Positions 25,907 to 33,477 of a stretch of DNA of 64,000 bases are shown here, in pieces. This DNA comes from Thermococcus sp. (GTDB lineage: Archaea; Methanobacteriota_B; Thermococci; Thermococcales; Thermococcaceae). The stretch is from NCBI RefSeq assembly GCF_015523185.1, contig NZ_WAKV01000055.1, positions 1-64,000 of the forward strand, in the 5' to 3' direction. Within the stretch, counting starts at the first letter, position 1. Every line of letters starts with the position of its first letter. The notes below the pieces were generated by a model. That model ran no database searches. It was not told the origin of the DNA and saw nothing but the letters and a program-made list of their open reading frames with translations. The position numbers and the translations under genes are program-made.

Positions 25907-27502
25907 TCAGAAACCACCAACCGAGTGAACGATAACCTCACCCTTCTCAACGAGCTCCTCCGGAACGGGGAGCCCCTCTTCAATCCTCAGTTCAATCTGT
26001 TCGATGAGTCCTTCAAGTTCTTTCCTCTCCTTCCCCTTCGCGTACCGTAGGAAGTCCCTCGCGTATTTTAACGCCTCCTTTGTGTCTCCAATCCTGAGAT
26101 GGAGGAGAAACAGCTGGCCCGCGTAGTAGGCCGAGCGCGACAGCTCGACGCTCCTTTTGAGCCCCTCCCTGTATTTGACACCGAGTATTTCGGCCAGGTC
26201 CCTCTGCAGTTCTTCCATACTTTCGTAGCGCTCCTCCTTATCCTTCCTCAGACAGCGGAGGATTATTCCGTCAAGGGGCTTTGCCTTGGGGTTCAGCTCG
26301 CTCGGTTTCACCGGTTCCTCCATGACTATCCTTCCGGCAACCTCGACAAAATCACTCCCCTCAAAGGGCCTCCTTCCGGTCGAGAGCTCGTACATGAGAA
26401 CTCCCAACTGCCACACGTCGGTTCTCTCGTCAACTTCCCCGAAGCGTGAGGGGCTTATCTGCTCCGGCGCGGCGTAGTAGGGCGTCATAGCCGTTACCGT
26501 CGTGGTTCCACTCTCGAAGAGAACCTTCGCCAGCCCCCAGTCGCTTATCTTCGGCTTGGAGCCCTTGAGAAGGACGTTACTGGGCTTCAAATCGCGGTGG
26601 ATTATCCCCTTGGAGTGGGCGTATTTTAATCCCTCCGCTATTTCAAAGGCTATCTCAGCAACTCTTCCAGGGGAAAGGGGTTTCTTAACGTCCTCAAGGG
26701 AGCGGTCGCAGAGTTCCATCTCTATGTAGGGGTATGGAGCCAGATTGGCGTCGTGGAGTTTCACTACGTTGCCATGTTTGAGTTCGCGCCATACCGAAAC
26801 CTCGCGGAGGAAGAGCTTTCCGGTTCTCTTGTTTACAACGTGGGGAACCTTGAGAGCGATCCATCTGCCATCCTTTAGGGCACGGTAGACCCTGCCAAAG
26901 CCCCCTTCGCCTATGAGCTCGACCCTTTCATACCTCGACAGGAGCGCATCCAGTCCGCTAACCCCGCTCTCCCCGGTAATCTCGATTTCGAAGGTTTTCA
27001 CCTCCACAAACGGCCCTGAGCTAACGCGAACTGCAATCGAATGCCTCCCAGCTTTAGAAGGCACGAAACGCACGTACTCGCTCCTCTCCTCCCCGGGGAG
27101 AAGGTAAAAGCCGATGACCTTTCTCTCCAGCTTCCCATGAAGAGCTAACTCGGACAGGTCTATCGAAACGCGAAGGCTTTTTCCTGTCCTGTTCCTGAAG
27201 CCGACCTTTATCAGTGCCTCAGTTCCCCGGATTAACTTTTTCGGCGCCTCAAAAATCAACCCGTCAGCGAGAGGAATCCCACGATTTCTACTCTTGCTAC
27301 TCGGTTCCCTCGGCATCGGCCTCGGAACCTGTCTGGGCCTGGGATATGGCCCCCGTGAGCCGGTTTCCCTCAGGAACCTCTCCACCCACGGTAGGAAGAC
27401 GAAAAACGATATGAGTAACCCAAAGCCCTTCAGGAGGGCAATCAGGAAAATCGAGATGACGAGTCGCCTGACGAAGTCCTCTTCGAGGCTCTTCCTCGGC
27501 AT
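25907..27502 (-). CDS. Membrane-anchored serine/threonine-type protein kinase
   Basis: The 531-residue protein has a hydrophobic segment at 14-39 (VISIFLIALLKGFGLLISFF), a proline/arginine-rich linker and an Ig-like beta-sandwich at 80-178 (LIRGTEALIKVGFRNRTGKS; FVPSKAGRHSIAVRVSSGPF). The kinase domain at 190-440 has GEGGFGRVY (198-206), Lys218, Glu234, HRDLKPSN (302-309), DWG (321-323) and APE (345-347). A helical tail (SAYYAGQLFLLHLRIGDTKE) resembles TPR-type helices, ending EGLPVPEEL, parallel to ENLPVGEDF in the other kinase. With only one clear membrane helix, the beta-sandwich and kinase lie on the same side, presumably the cytoplasm. The DWG motif is shared with the paralogue. Confidence 0.92.
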   Translation of the reverse strand: MPRKSLEEDFVRRLVISIFLIALLKGFGLLISFFVFLPWVERFLRETGSRGPYPRPRQVPRPMPREPSSKSRNRGIPLADGLIFEAPKKLIRGTEALIKVGFRNRTGKSLRVSIDLSELALHGKLERKVIGFYLLPGEERSEYVRFVPSKAGRHSIAVRVSSGPFVEVKTFEIEITGESGVSGLDALLSRYERVELIGEGGFGRVYRALKDGRWIALKVPHVVNKRTGKLFLREVSVWRELKHGNVVKLHDANLAPYPYIEMELCDRSLEDVKKPLSPGRVAEIAFEIAEGLKYAHSKGIIHRDLKPSNVLLKGSKPKISDWGLAKVLFESGTTTVTAMTPYYAAPEQISPSRFGEVDERTDVWQLGVLMYELSTGRRPFEGSDFVEVAGRIVMEEPVKPSELNPKAKPLDGIILRCLRKDKEERYESMEELQRDLAEILGVKYREGLKRSVELSRSAYYAGQLFLLHLRIGDTKEALKYARDFLRYAKGKERKELEGLIEQIELRIEEGLPVPEELVEKGEVIVHSVGGF

Positions 27503-27503
27503 C

Positions 27504-28085
27504 TCACTCCGTCTCCTCCTCGATTACCTTCTTCGTGGCCTCCTTCGGCTCAAGTTCGCCCTCCTTGACAGCTCTTATTGTGCTCAGTATCTCCTCAAGC
27601 TCCTCGTCGGCCTCAAAGTCCTCGACTCCGATCGTCCTGTCGGTCATGCCGAGCATCTTCTCAAGGCTCTCGTTGAAGTTTCTCGCATCTAGCTCCATCT
27701 CGATTAACTTCTCCTCCAGCTCCCTTGGCGACATTTTCTTGAGCATCTCCCAGGTTGGCGTTCCCTTCAGGAGCTCCTCGTTCTCCTTGATGATGAGCAG
27801 GTTGCTGACGAGCATCAACTGCTTGTTCAGCTGGGCGTGGGTCGCCTGGAGGTTCTTCTTGCGTTTGTTGAGGGTCTTTATCTTCGTGGCTATCGTGAGT
27901 TCCTCGCTCCTGCTCCTGACCTTCTTTGCCCTCTCAAAGAGCTCGGCTATCTCCGCTTCTATGGCCCTGAGCTCGCGCTCAACCTTCTCAATCTGGGCCT
28001 CAAGCTTCATCTGGTTCTCAAGTAGGTCCTTGAGGGGAACGTCCAGCGGATTCTTCGGTCCAAAAAACTTTGAGAGGAGCCCCAT
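27504..28085 (-). CDS. ESCRT-III/PspA-like helical protein, paralogue A
   Basis: This 193-residue protein starts MGLLSKFFGPKNP, an amphipathic segment that could insert in a membrane. It continues as a long helical hairpin (LLENQMKLEAQIEKVERELR; AIEAEIAELFERAKKVRSRS; TIATKIKTLNKRKKNLQATH), short helices (EKLIEMELDARNFNESLEKM) and an acidic tail (EDFEADEELEEIL). The same order, with matching short phrases (LLIIKENEELLKGTPTWEML versus LIVVKKYEKELRKVGVWDKL), is seen in the upstream gene, so the two are tandem paralogues. The basic-hairpin/acidic-tail plan is that of ESCRT-III subunits. One nucleotide separates it from each neighbour. Confidence 0.72.
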   Translation of the reverse strand: MGLLSKFFGPKNPLDVPLKDLLENQMKLEAQIEKVERELRAIEAEIAELFERAKKVRSRSEELTIATKIKTLNKRKKNLQATHAQLNKQLMLVSNLLIIKENEELLKGTPTWEMLKKMSPRELEEKLIEMELDARNFNESLEKMLGMTDRTIGVEDFEADEELEEILSTIRAVKEGELEPKEATKKVIEEETE

Positions 28086-28086
28086 G

Positions 28087-28671
28087 TCACTCCTCCTCCG
28101 TCTCGGCCTTCAGGACCTTCTCCACAACTTCCTCTGGTTCCGCCTCACCGCTCTCAACCTGGGTCCAGGCCTCGAAGAGCTCCTTCTCCGTCTCGTCTTC
28201 GCCCTCCTCGAACTCGGCTATCTCCATCTCGAAGACCCTGTTAAGGCTCTCCACCATCTCGTTGAACTCCTTGCCGTCGAGGTTTATCCTTATGAGGGCC
28301 TTCTCAAGCTCTCCAGGTTCCACCTTCTTGAGCTTGTCCCAGACTCCAACCTTGCGGAGCTCCTTCTCGTACTTCTTGACGACGATTAGGTTCTTTATCA
28401 GGGTGTACTGCTTCTGGGCCGTCGTGAACTCCTTGAGCTTGAGCTTCTCCTCCATATCCAGGCTCTTAATTTCCTGGGCGAGCATCTTTTTCTTGAGTTT
28501 GTCGGCCCCTGTGCCCTGCTGGAAGATCTCCTTCTTCCTCTTTTCTATGGCGTTTATGTCCTTCTTCAGCCTCTCGAGCCGGTTCCTAAGCCTAATCTCC
28601 TCCTCCTGGAGTTCCCTGAGGGAGAGCTTCTCAACGGTGCTTTTCCTACCAAAAACGTCTCGTATTCCCAT
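28087..28671 (-). CDS. ESCRT-III/PspA-like helical protein, paralogue B
   Basis: The 194-residue protein begins MGIRDVFGRKSTVEKLSLRE, followed by a helical hairpin (RLRNRLERLKKDINAIEKRK; KKKMLAQEIKSLDMEEKLKL), a segment shared with paralogue A (KNLIVVKKYEKELRKVGVWD), short helices (ALIRINLDGKEFNEMVESLN) and a Glu-rich tail. The start at 28671 is chosen because GGAGGTG precedes it and because MGI..VFG aligns with MGLLSKFFG of paralogue A; the longer open frame runs back into the upstream gene. Its ATG is 1 nt after that gene's stop. Members of this design assemble into filaments in other organisms; this one is untested. Confidence 0.72.
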   Translation of the reverse strand: MGIRDVFGRKSTVEKLSLRELQEEEIRLRNRLERLKKDINAIEKRKKEIFQQGTGADKLKKKMLAQEIKSLDMEEKLKLKEFTTAQKQYTLIKNLIVVKKYEKELRKVGVWDKLKKVEPGELEKALIRINLDGKEFNEMVESLNRVFEMEIAEFEEGEDETEKELFEAWTQVESGEAEPEEVVEKVLKAETEEE

Positions 28672-28672
28672 C

Positions 28673-30520
28673 TCATTCACCTCCAAACTCCTTTGAAACG
28701 AGGACGTATCCAACACCCTCCACGTACTTGGCAACGTAGCCCTCCCCTTGGAGGGAGAGGAAGGCCTTCCTTACGATTTCAACGGGCAGGTTCAGCTCGT
28801 TCAGCGCCTCCTCAAAGCGGACGTAGTGCTTGTAAGTTAGCCGGTTGCGCAGGAAGCTCCGGGCCTTTTCAAGCAGTTCCTCGTCGAACTCAAGCCTGAG
28901 GAGCGGGGCAAAGGCCCTTGCGTAGGGATCGTTGGGATTGTGAATCATCTCGCCCGAGCCGAGGTCAAGGAGTAGCAGGGAAACGTTTGCGTCAACGAAG
29001 TTCCTGTGGAACTCATCGGAGGAGACGTAGTTGTAAATCCTCCTCTCAAAGCCGGTTGGTGAAGCTATGAGTAAAACAGTTCTCTTTTCTCCTTTTCTTA
29101 CGTCGTCGAGGATGGCGTTCAGCTCGGCGAGCTCTACAGGATCCGTGTCAAAGCCGTATTCGGCGTAGCGCTCAGGTCTTGAGAGGTAAAGGGCCCTGAC
29201 GATGAGGTTCTCCTTCTTACCAAGGAGCTTCTTCTCCTTCAAGCTAGCTTCGATGAGAACGTTGGTTGGAACGTTTTTGAGGGCAATCTCGTCGAGTTTT
29301 TCCCTGTATCTGGAGCGGTCAAAGGTTTCCTTCTCCTCTATGGCCTCGACCTTGAAGGTCTTTCCGAGCAACCTTACCTCGTTTCTAAGCTTGCCCCTAA
29401 TCCTGCCTGCGAAGTTCATCTCCATCATCCTGGCCTCATCGCTTCTGACGAAGCGCGAGCCTTTCTCCACCTTTCCAGCAAGTCTAAGGACTTCCTCAAT
29501 CTGCGTTCTGGCTTCCTCTTCAGCTTTCGAGAGCTCCAGTTCTCGTTTTTTGAGTTCCATCTCCTTTTTCCTCAGCTCAAGTTCCCTCTGTCTAAGCCTC
29601 TCGGCGATGGCAACGACTTCGGCCTTCATCCTCTCCTCTGCCTTCCTGAGTTCTTCCTCCAGTTTTTCCCTTAGCTCTTCATCCTTCATCCGCGATATCT
29701 CCTCGATGAGTCTGGCCTTCTCCTCCTCGAATTGTCTTCTGAGCTCCTCGTTCTTCCGTTTTAGCGCCTCGATTTCTTCCTCCTTGGCCGATTCAACCTC
29801 AGCCCTAATCCTCTCAACCTCCTCCTTCCAGCGCTCGCGGATGAGTTCTATGGCCCTTCTCAGCCTCTGGACTTCCAGCTCCTTCTCCTCAAGCTTTTTC
29901 CTGTAAACCCTCTCGACTGCCTCCGTCTCCTTTTTGGCTTCCTCAAGGAAGTCCCTGAACCAGTCGAAGCGCGCGGTTGCCTCCGCAATCGCGAGGTTTA
30001 TCTTCTCCCTGTACGAGTCCCAGGTTGACTTCAGGAAGTCCCTGAGGGCCAGTCCGTGCCTTGGATTTCTGAGGAACTCCTGGAGCCACTTGTCAAAGGA
30101 GTAATACTCCCGAAGGAGAGAAAGAACTTCGTTGTCCCTGTGCATTATCAGCTTCATGACGTCCTCCCTTGAGTAGATTTCAAAGACGTTGTAGCGGAAG
30201 AGCCTCTCAATGGCCCCCAGCTCCTCGGGGGTGAACCTTCTCTTAGCGGGTTCAAAATCCTCTCCGTTTCTGCTAAACGACCACGCCAAAAGGGCCAGCG
30301 CCCCCTCGAACTTTGCCCTGAAGCGCCTGTCCAGGTCCCTAAGGAAATCCCCGCATTCACCCTCCTGGTAGCGGTTGTAAGCCTCCACGATTCTGCCCCA
30401 TAGCTCAGCCCTGGTTCCGTAGCTTTCCCGCCAGACGTCGGTTCCTAGCCTCAAAACCCGTTCCGCTGGGCGGAGAAGTTCTTTAACGCAGTTCGCGTTT
30501 CCCTCCTCAAGGAGCCCCAT
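28673..30520 (-). CDS. Coiled-coil protein with C-terminal winged-helix-like domain
   Basis: The 615-residue product has a globular helical N-terminus (1-190), a long charged coiled coil (about 195-345; heptads such as KRKNEELRRQFEEEKARLIE), an alpha/beta domain (about 400-545; NLIVRALYLSRPERYAEYGF, KRTVLLIASPTGFERRIYNY) and a C-terminal helix-turn-helix with wing (LTYKHYVRFEEALNELNLPV then EGYVAKYVEGVGYVLVS). I do not recognise the family. A winged helix at the end of a scaffold recalls adaptors that recruit ESCRT-III subunits, but could equally bind DNA. The start at 30520 follows GCGGGTGATTCCC, overlapping the upstream gene by 14 nt. Confidence 0.8.
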   Translation of the reverse strand: MGLLEEGNANCVKELLRPAERVLRLGTDVWRESYGTRAELWGRIVEAYNRYQEGECGDFLRDLDRRFRAKFEGALALLAWSFSRNGEDFEPAKRRFTPEELGAIERLFRYNVFEIYSREDVMKLIMHRDNEVLSLLREYYSFDKWLQEFLRNPRHGLALRDFLKSTWDSYREKINLAIAEATARFDWFRDFLEEAKKETEAVERVYRKKLEEKELEVQRLRRAIELIRERWKEEVERIRAEVESAKEEEIEALKRKNEELRRQFEEEKARLIEEISRMKDEELREKLEEELRKAEERMKAEVVAIAERLRQRELELRKKEMELKKRELELSKAEEEARTQIEEVLRLAGKVEKGSRFVRSDEARMMEMNFAGRIRGKLRNEVRLLGKTFKVEAIEEKETFDRSRYREKLDEIALKNVPTNVLIEASLKEKKLLGKKENLIVRALYLSRPERYAEYGFDTDPVELAELNAILDDVRKGEKRTVLLIASPTGFERRIYNYVSSDEFHRNFVDANVSLLLLDLGSGEMIHNPNDPYARAFAPLLRLEFDEELLEKARSFLRNRLTYKHYVRFEEALNELNLPVEIVRKAFLSLQGEGYVAKYVEGVGYVLVSKEFGGE

Positions 30521-31028
30521 GGGAATCACCCGCCAGGGGTTTTAGCTCCTCGTCAATTCGAGAAATGAGATAATCAACGACCTCACCGTAGCCCGAGACC
30601 GTGACCCTGACGAGGGTACTCGCTCCAACTCCAGTGAGGTCGAACTTTATCGTTCCCCTCCCCTTCCTCGTGTAAACCTCGCAGGTCTCATCGAGCCTGA
30701 ACGTCCCTCCGAGCTTGGAGCACAGGTAGGTGAGAAACCTCCTGACGAAGCCCTCCTCCTCTGGTATCCGGTACTCCCTCGTAACACTCCTTTCCCTGAG
30801 TTCAGGCCACTCCTCAGCAACGCGAAAGACCCTGACTTTCTCGGCGGGATTGCCCTCTATTTTTGAAAACAGCTCCTCAAAGAACTCCCTATCGCGGTCG
30901 GTCTCTATGATGAACGTCATACCCCTTGGCTTTTCAACGCCTGCCCTCTCGGCCCACTTGGAGAGAAGGTAGTCAACGCGCTTTCGCTCGGCGTCATCAT
31001 CGTACGAAACAACGACGAGGTACTTCAT
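30507..31028 (-). CDS. Small alpha/beta protein, first gene of the kinase operon
   Basis: This 173-residue protein opens MKYLVVVSYDDDAERKRVDY, a beta strand followed by acidic residues and a helix. It continues with FIIETDRDREFFEELFSKIE and a second half with a conserved-looking TREYRIPEEEGFVRRFLTYL and TRKGRGTIKFDLTGVGASTL. The N-terminal strand-DDD-helix start resembles ferredoxin-fold proteins of the Cas2/VapD kind, but there is no cas gene nearby and the match is weak. I do not recognise the family. It heads the seven-gene minus-strand operon, with the promoter at 31081-31088. Confidence 0.75.
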   Translation of the reverse strand: MKYLVVVSYDDDAERKRVDYLLSKWAERAGVEKPRGMTFIIETDRDREFFEELFSKIEGNPAEKVRVFRVAEEWPELRERSVTREYRIPEEEGFVRRFLTYLCSKLGGTFRLDETCEVYTRKGRGTIKFDLTGVGASTLVRVTVSGYGEVVDYLISRIDEELKPLAGDSHGAP

Positions 31029-31080
31029 ACGCCATCACTACCCCGGTTCTCTCAAACGCTAGTATTTGGCGTTATTGCCT

Positions 31081-31108
31081 ATTTAAAGTTTTCTCCATTT
31101 TGGAGAAA
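31081..31108 (-). promoter_or_regulatory. Promoter and inverted-repeat operator of the kinase operon
   Basis: On the minus strand, a TATA box CTTTAAAT (31081-31088) lies about 53 nt upstream of the first ATG of the operon. Directly upstream of it is a perfect inverted repeat, TTTCTCCA-AAA-TGGAGAAA (31090-31108), with 8-bp arms. A dyad placed just before the BRE/TATA in archaea is typical of an activator site, or of a repressor blocking TFB. I do not recognise it as the site of a known Thermococcales regulator. Confidence 0.55.
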
Positions 31109-31163
31109 CCTGTGAGTGGGTAATTCCGGTAAAACAGAGGCTGAGTAAAAAAGATTTGAAAAA

Positions 31164-32327
31164 TCAGAGCCTCCTCCTCAGTAGGAGAGGCGCCACCGTA
31201 AGTCCGACAATCAAACCGGGACCGCAGATACTTGAACCCTTCTTACCCTCTGTCGTTGTCGTCCTGTCCGATGAACTCGTTTGGGTTGGCGATATTTCCT
31301 CGGGCTTTTTGCCCTCGACCATCAGTTCCCTCCATTCTTTGAGCCACTTGTCTGTGTTCTTAGCGAGCTCCTCGGCCGGTATCGAGATGACTTTCGCTGA
31401 GCTAACGTTGAGTGCATAGTTGAAGCATGTCGGGGGCTTTACTTCCTTATTGACAGGATACATCCACTGGGTAGTTGGAAGCTTCTCCTGGGCTTCCTTA
31501 CTTATCAGGAAGTTTATGAACTCCTGGGCGAGCTTAAGGTGCTTAGTTCCCTTGACGATTCCGGCACCCTCAATCTGGACGTAAGCTGTGTTGTTGAGGA
31601 AAATCGCACCGATGTTTGTGCTGTTCTCCTCACAGGCAGCATAGGCGGGGTCTGTGGCGTAGCTGACAAAGAGAGGGGCCTGGTTCTTGTCCCACATCTC
31701 CCAGCCGGCGCTCCAGCCTTTGACAATTATTACGTCGTTCTGCTTGAGCTTCTCCCAGTAGTACGGCCACCTGTCGCCGTAAACTCCTATCGTCCAGAGG
31801 AGGAACGCCATTCCCGTTGAGCTTGTGAGTGGGTTCTCAACTATTAGCTTGCCCTTCCATTCCGGCTTGGTCAGGTCTTCAAAGGTCTTCGGCGGGTTCT
31901 TAATGACATCCTTCTTGTAGACTATCGCTATGGCTCCATAATCGTAGGGGGTCAGGTGGAAGGTCGGGTCAAAGTCCTTGATAATCCACTCCGGTATGTA
32001 CCTCGCGTTTTCGGGCTTGTATGGGATTAGAATGCCGGCCTGCAGGGCCTTCTGGAGGTAGCTGTTATCTATTCCAACCACGACGTCAGCCTGAGGGTTG
32101 TTCTTTTCGATTATAAGCTTGCTCAGGACTTCTCCGGCATCTCCAAAGGTCACAAGCTGAACCTTGACCCCATACTCCTTCTCAAATATTGGAATTATCT
32201 CCTTCATCCAGGGTTCAATGCTGTCGTAGGAGTAAACTGTCAGCGTCTCCTCGGCCTTGACTGGCCTCGCCCCCGTGAGGGACACAAGGAGAACGGCCAT
32301 CAGGAGCAGTGCCATTATTCTCTTCAT
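31164..32327 (-). CDS. CGP-CTERM surface-anchored ABC substrate-binding protein (thiamine-binding-like)
   Basis: The 387-residue protein has a signal peptide (MKRIMALLLMAVLLVSLTGA) and a type II periplasmic-binding fold: LTVYSYDSIEPWMKEIIPIF, VKVQLVTFGDAGEVLSKLI, PQADVVVGIDNSYLQKAL, VKGWSAGWEMW and LPTTQWMYPVN. This pattern is closest to thiamine-binding TbpA/ThiB proteins, although ferric and other relatives are similar. A Thr/Ser linker leads to ICGPGLIVGLTVAPLLLRRR, the CGP-CTERM tail, so the protein is probably processed and anchored at the surface. The ATG at 32327 follows GGAGGTGATTC. No permease or ATPase gene is adjacent, so its transporter must be elsewhere. Confidence 0.88.
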   Translation of the reverse strand: MKRIMALLLMAVLLVSLTGARPVKAEETLTVYSYDSIEPWMKEIIPIFEKEYGVKVQLVTFGDAGEVLSKLIIEKNNPQADVVVGIDNSYLQKALQAGILIPYKPENARYIPEWIIKDFDPTFHLTPYDYGAIAIVYKKDVIKNPPKTFEDLTKPEWKGKLIVENPLTSSTGMAFLLWTIGVYGDRWPYYWEKLKQNDVIIVKGWSAGWEMWDKNQAPLFVSYATDPAYAACEENSTNIGAIFLNNTAYVQIEGAGIVKGTKHLKLAQEFINFLISKEAQEKLPTTQWMYPVNKEVKPPTCFNYALNVSSAKVISIPAEELAKNTDKWLKEWRELMVEGKKPEEISPTQTSSSDRTTTTEGKKGSSICGPGLIVGLTVAPLLLRRRL

Positions 32328-32412
32328 TGAATCACCTCCAATTAACCGGTTGTTGAGTTCCATAACCTAATAATCACGGGATTAAAAAAGGTTTGCTTCA
32401 CATAGTTGTCCA

Positions 32413-32892
32413 TTACTCCTTCTTGCCTACCATTTTGATGACGTAGTCCGCTGCGTTCTGCAACGCTACAGAAAAGCCAGGTTCTGTTCCTATGACTATC
32501 GTTTCCTTCCCCCTCCTCTTAGCTTCTTGGATTATAGGCAGGAAATCGGCGTCGCGCGTGGCCAACGCTATGACATCAACTTCAGAGTTGTAAATCAGCT
32601 CCATCGCCTCAATGGCTATTCTCACATCGGTATCGCCAGCAACAATTACAGGTTCAAGTCCTTGGTTAACGACTGCCTCTATAAGCCCCTGCGGTGCGTA
32701 CTGGTTGAGCACGACCTTCGCCACCCTTATTCGGCCGATTCGTTCGAGTGCCTCAATGATGTCCTCAAGTTTTATGCCGAGCTCCTTTCGGAGGATGTTT
32801 GGGCCGTCAATTATGAGCCCGATACTCTTCCCATGGGTCTCCTCATGTTCTTCTTTCTCACGCTTCAGAACCTTGATTAGCGTCTCCTTCAT
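32413..32892 (-). CDS. NYN-domain (LabA/TIGR00288-like) protein, copy 2
   Basis: This 159-residue protein has the NYN/PIN-like nuclease fold: [15 protein letters not shown] with the first acidic residue, [45 protein letters not shown] with the acidic pair, and [15 protein letters not shown]. The positions of Asp in IDGPN, in TDVR and in RDADF match metal-binding residues of NYN RNases. Its ATG overlaps the stop of the upstream copy by 4 nt. The two are clear tandem paralogues. The natural RNA substrate is not known. Confidence 0.88.
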   Translation of the reverse strand: MKETLIKVLKREKEEHEETHGKSIGLIIDGPNILRKELGIKLEDIIEALERIGRIRVAKVVLNQYAPQGLIEAVVNQGLEPVIVAGDTDVRIAIEAMELIYNSEVDVIALATRDADFLPIIQEAKRRGKETIVIGTEPGFSVALQNAADYVIKMVGKKE

Positions 32893-33410
32893 CCCTCGTT
32901 CCCCCTCTCGTTCTTTGACTGCAGTATTATAGCATAATCCGCGGCGTGCTTCAGTGCAACGGAGAAGCCTGGCTCGATTCCTATGACTATCGTTTCTTTC
33001 CCCTTTTCCTTTGCCTTGAGGATGACCGGAAGGAACTCTGCGTTCCTGGTCGCTATGGCTATAACGTCTATGTTTGGATTGTAAATTTCGCGCATGGCCT
33101 CTACGGCGAGCTTGACTCCTGTCTCACCGGAAACGACAATGGCCTCAAACCCCTGATTTGAAACGGCCTCAATAAGACCCTGTGGCGCGTATTGGTTCAG
33201 AACGACCTTAGCGACCCGAATGTCTCCAAGATTCTCAAGCACCTCGACGATGTCCTCAAGCTTTATCCCAAACTCTTTGCGAAGAATGTTCGGACCATCT
33301 ATGAGAAGTGCAATTCTCTTCCCGCGCCGAGAATTCCGTTTGATAATTCCGATACTTCGAATTCCGTCCTTCGTCATCGAGATTATCTTCTCCCAGCTTC
33401 CCCCTGGCAT
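32889..33410 (-). CDS. NYN-domain (LabA/TIGR00288-like) protein, copy 1
   Basis: The 173-residue paralogue has [40 protein letters not shown], a [12 protein letters not shown] segment and [20 protein letters not shown]. The second copy has TDVR and RDADF where this one has TGVK and RNAEF, so several presumed metal-binding acids are lost here and catalysis may be reduced. The start at 33410 is preferred because GGTGACAGCT precedes it; an ATG at 33449 lies too close (about 20 nt) to the TATA box TTTATATG at about 33463-33471. Inactive/active pairs can form heterodimers, which is inference. Confidence 0.85.
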   Translation of the reverse strand: MPGGSWEKIISMTKDGIRSIGIIKRNSRRGKRIALLIDGPNILRKEFGIKLEDIVEVLENLGDIRVAKVVLNQYAPQGLIEAVSNQGFEAIVVSGETGVKLAVEAMREIYNPNIDVIAIATRNAEFLPVILKAKEKGKETIVIGIEPGFSVALKHAADYAIILQSKNERGNEG

Positions 33411-33477
33411 AGCTGTCACCGTTGAAACCGCTGAGATGAACATGACCATTTAGATGCTAATCATATAAAAATGTTCG

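Noticed and set aside
27535-29906. Long plus-strand open frames opposite the kinase operon (for example 27535-28389 and 29202-29906)
   Set aside because: They are rich in Ser, Leu and Phe because they are the reverse complement of Glu/Lys/Arg-rich coiled-coil genes. They have no ribosome-binding sites, and the minus-strand genes form a compact operon.
23390-31028. Reading the coiled-coil genes as SMC/Rad50-type chromosome segregation proteins
   Set aside because: None has a Walker A or ABC signature motif, and the small ones are below 200 residues.
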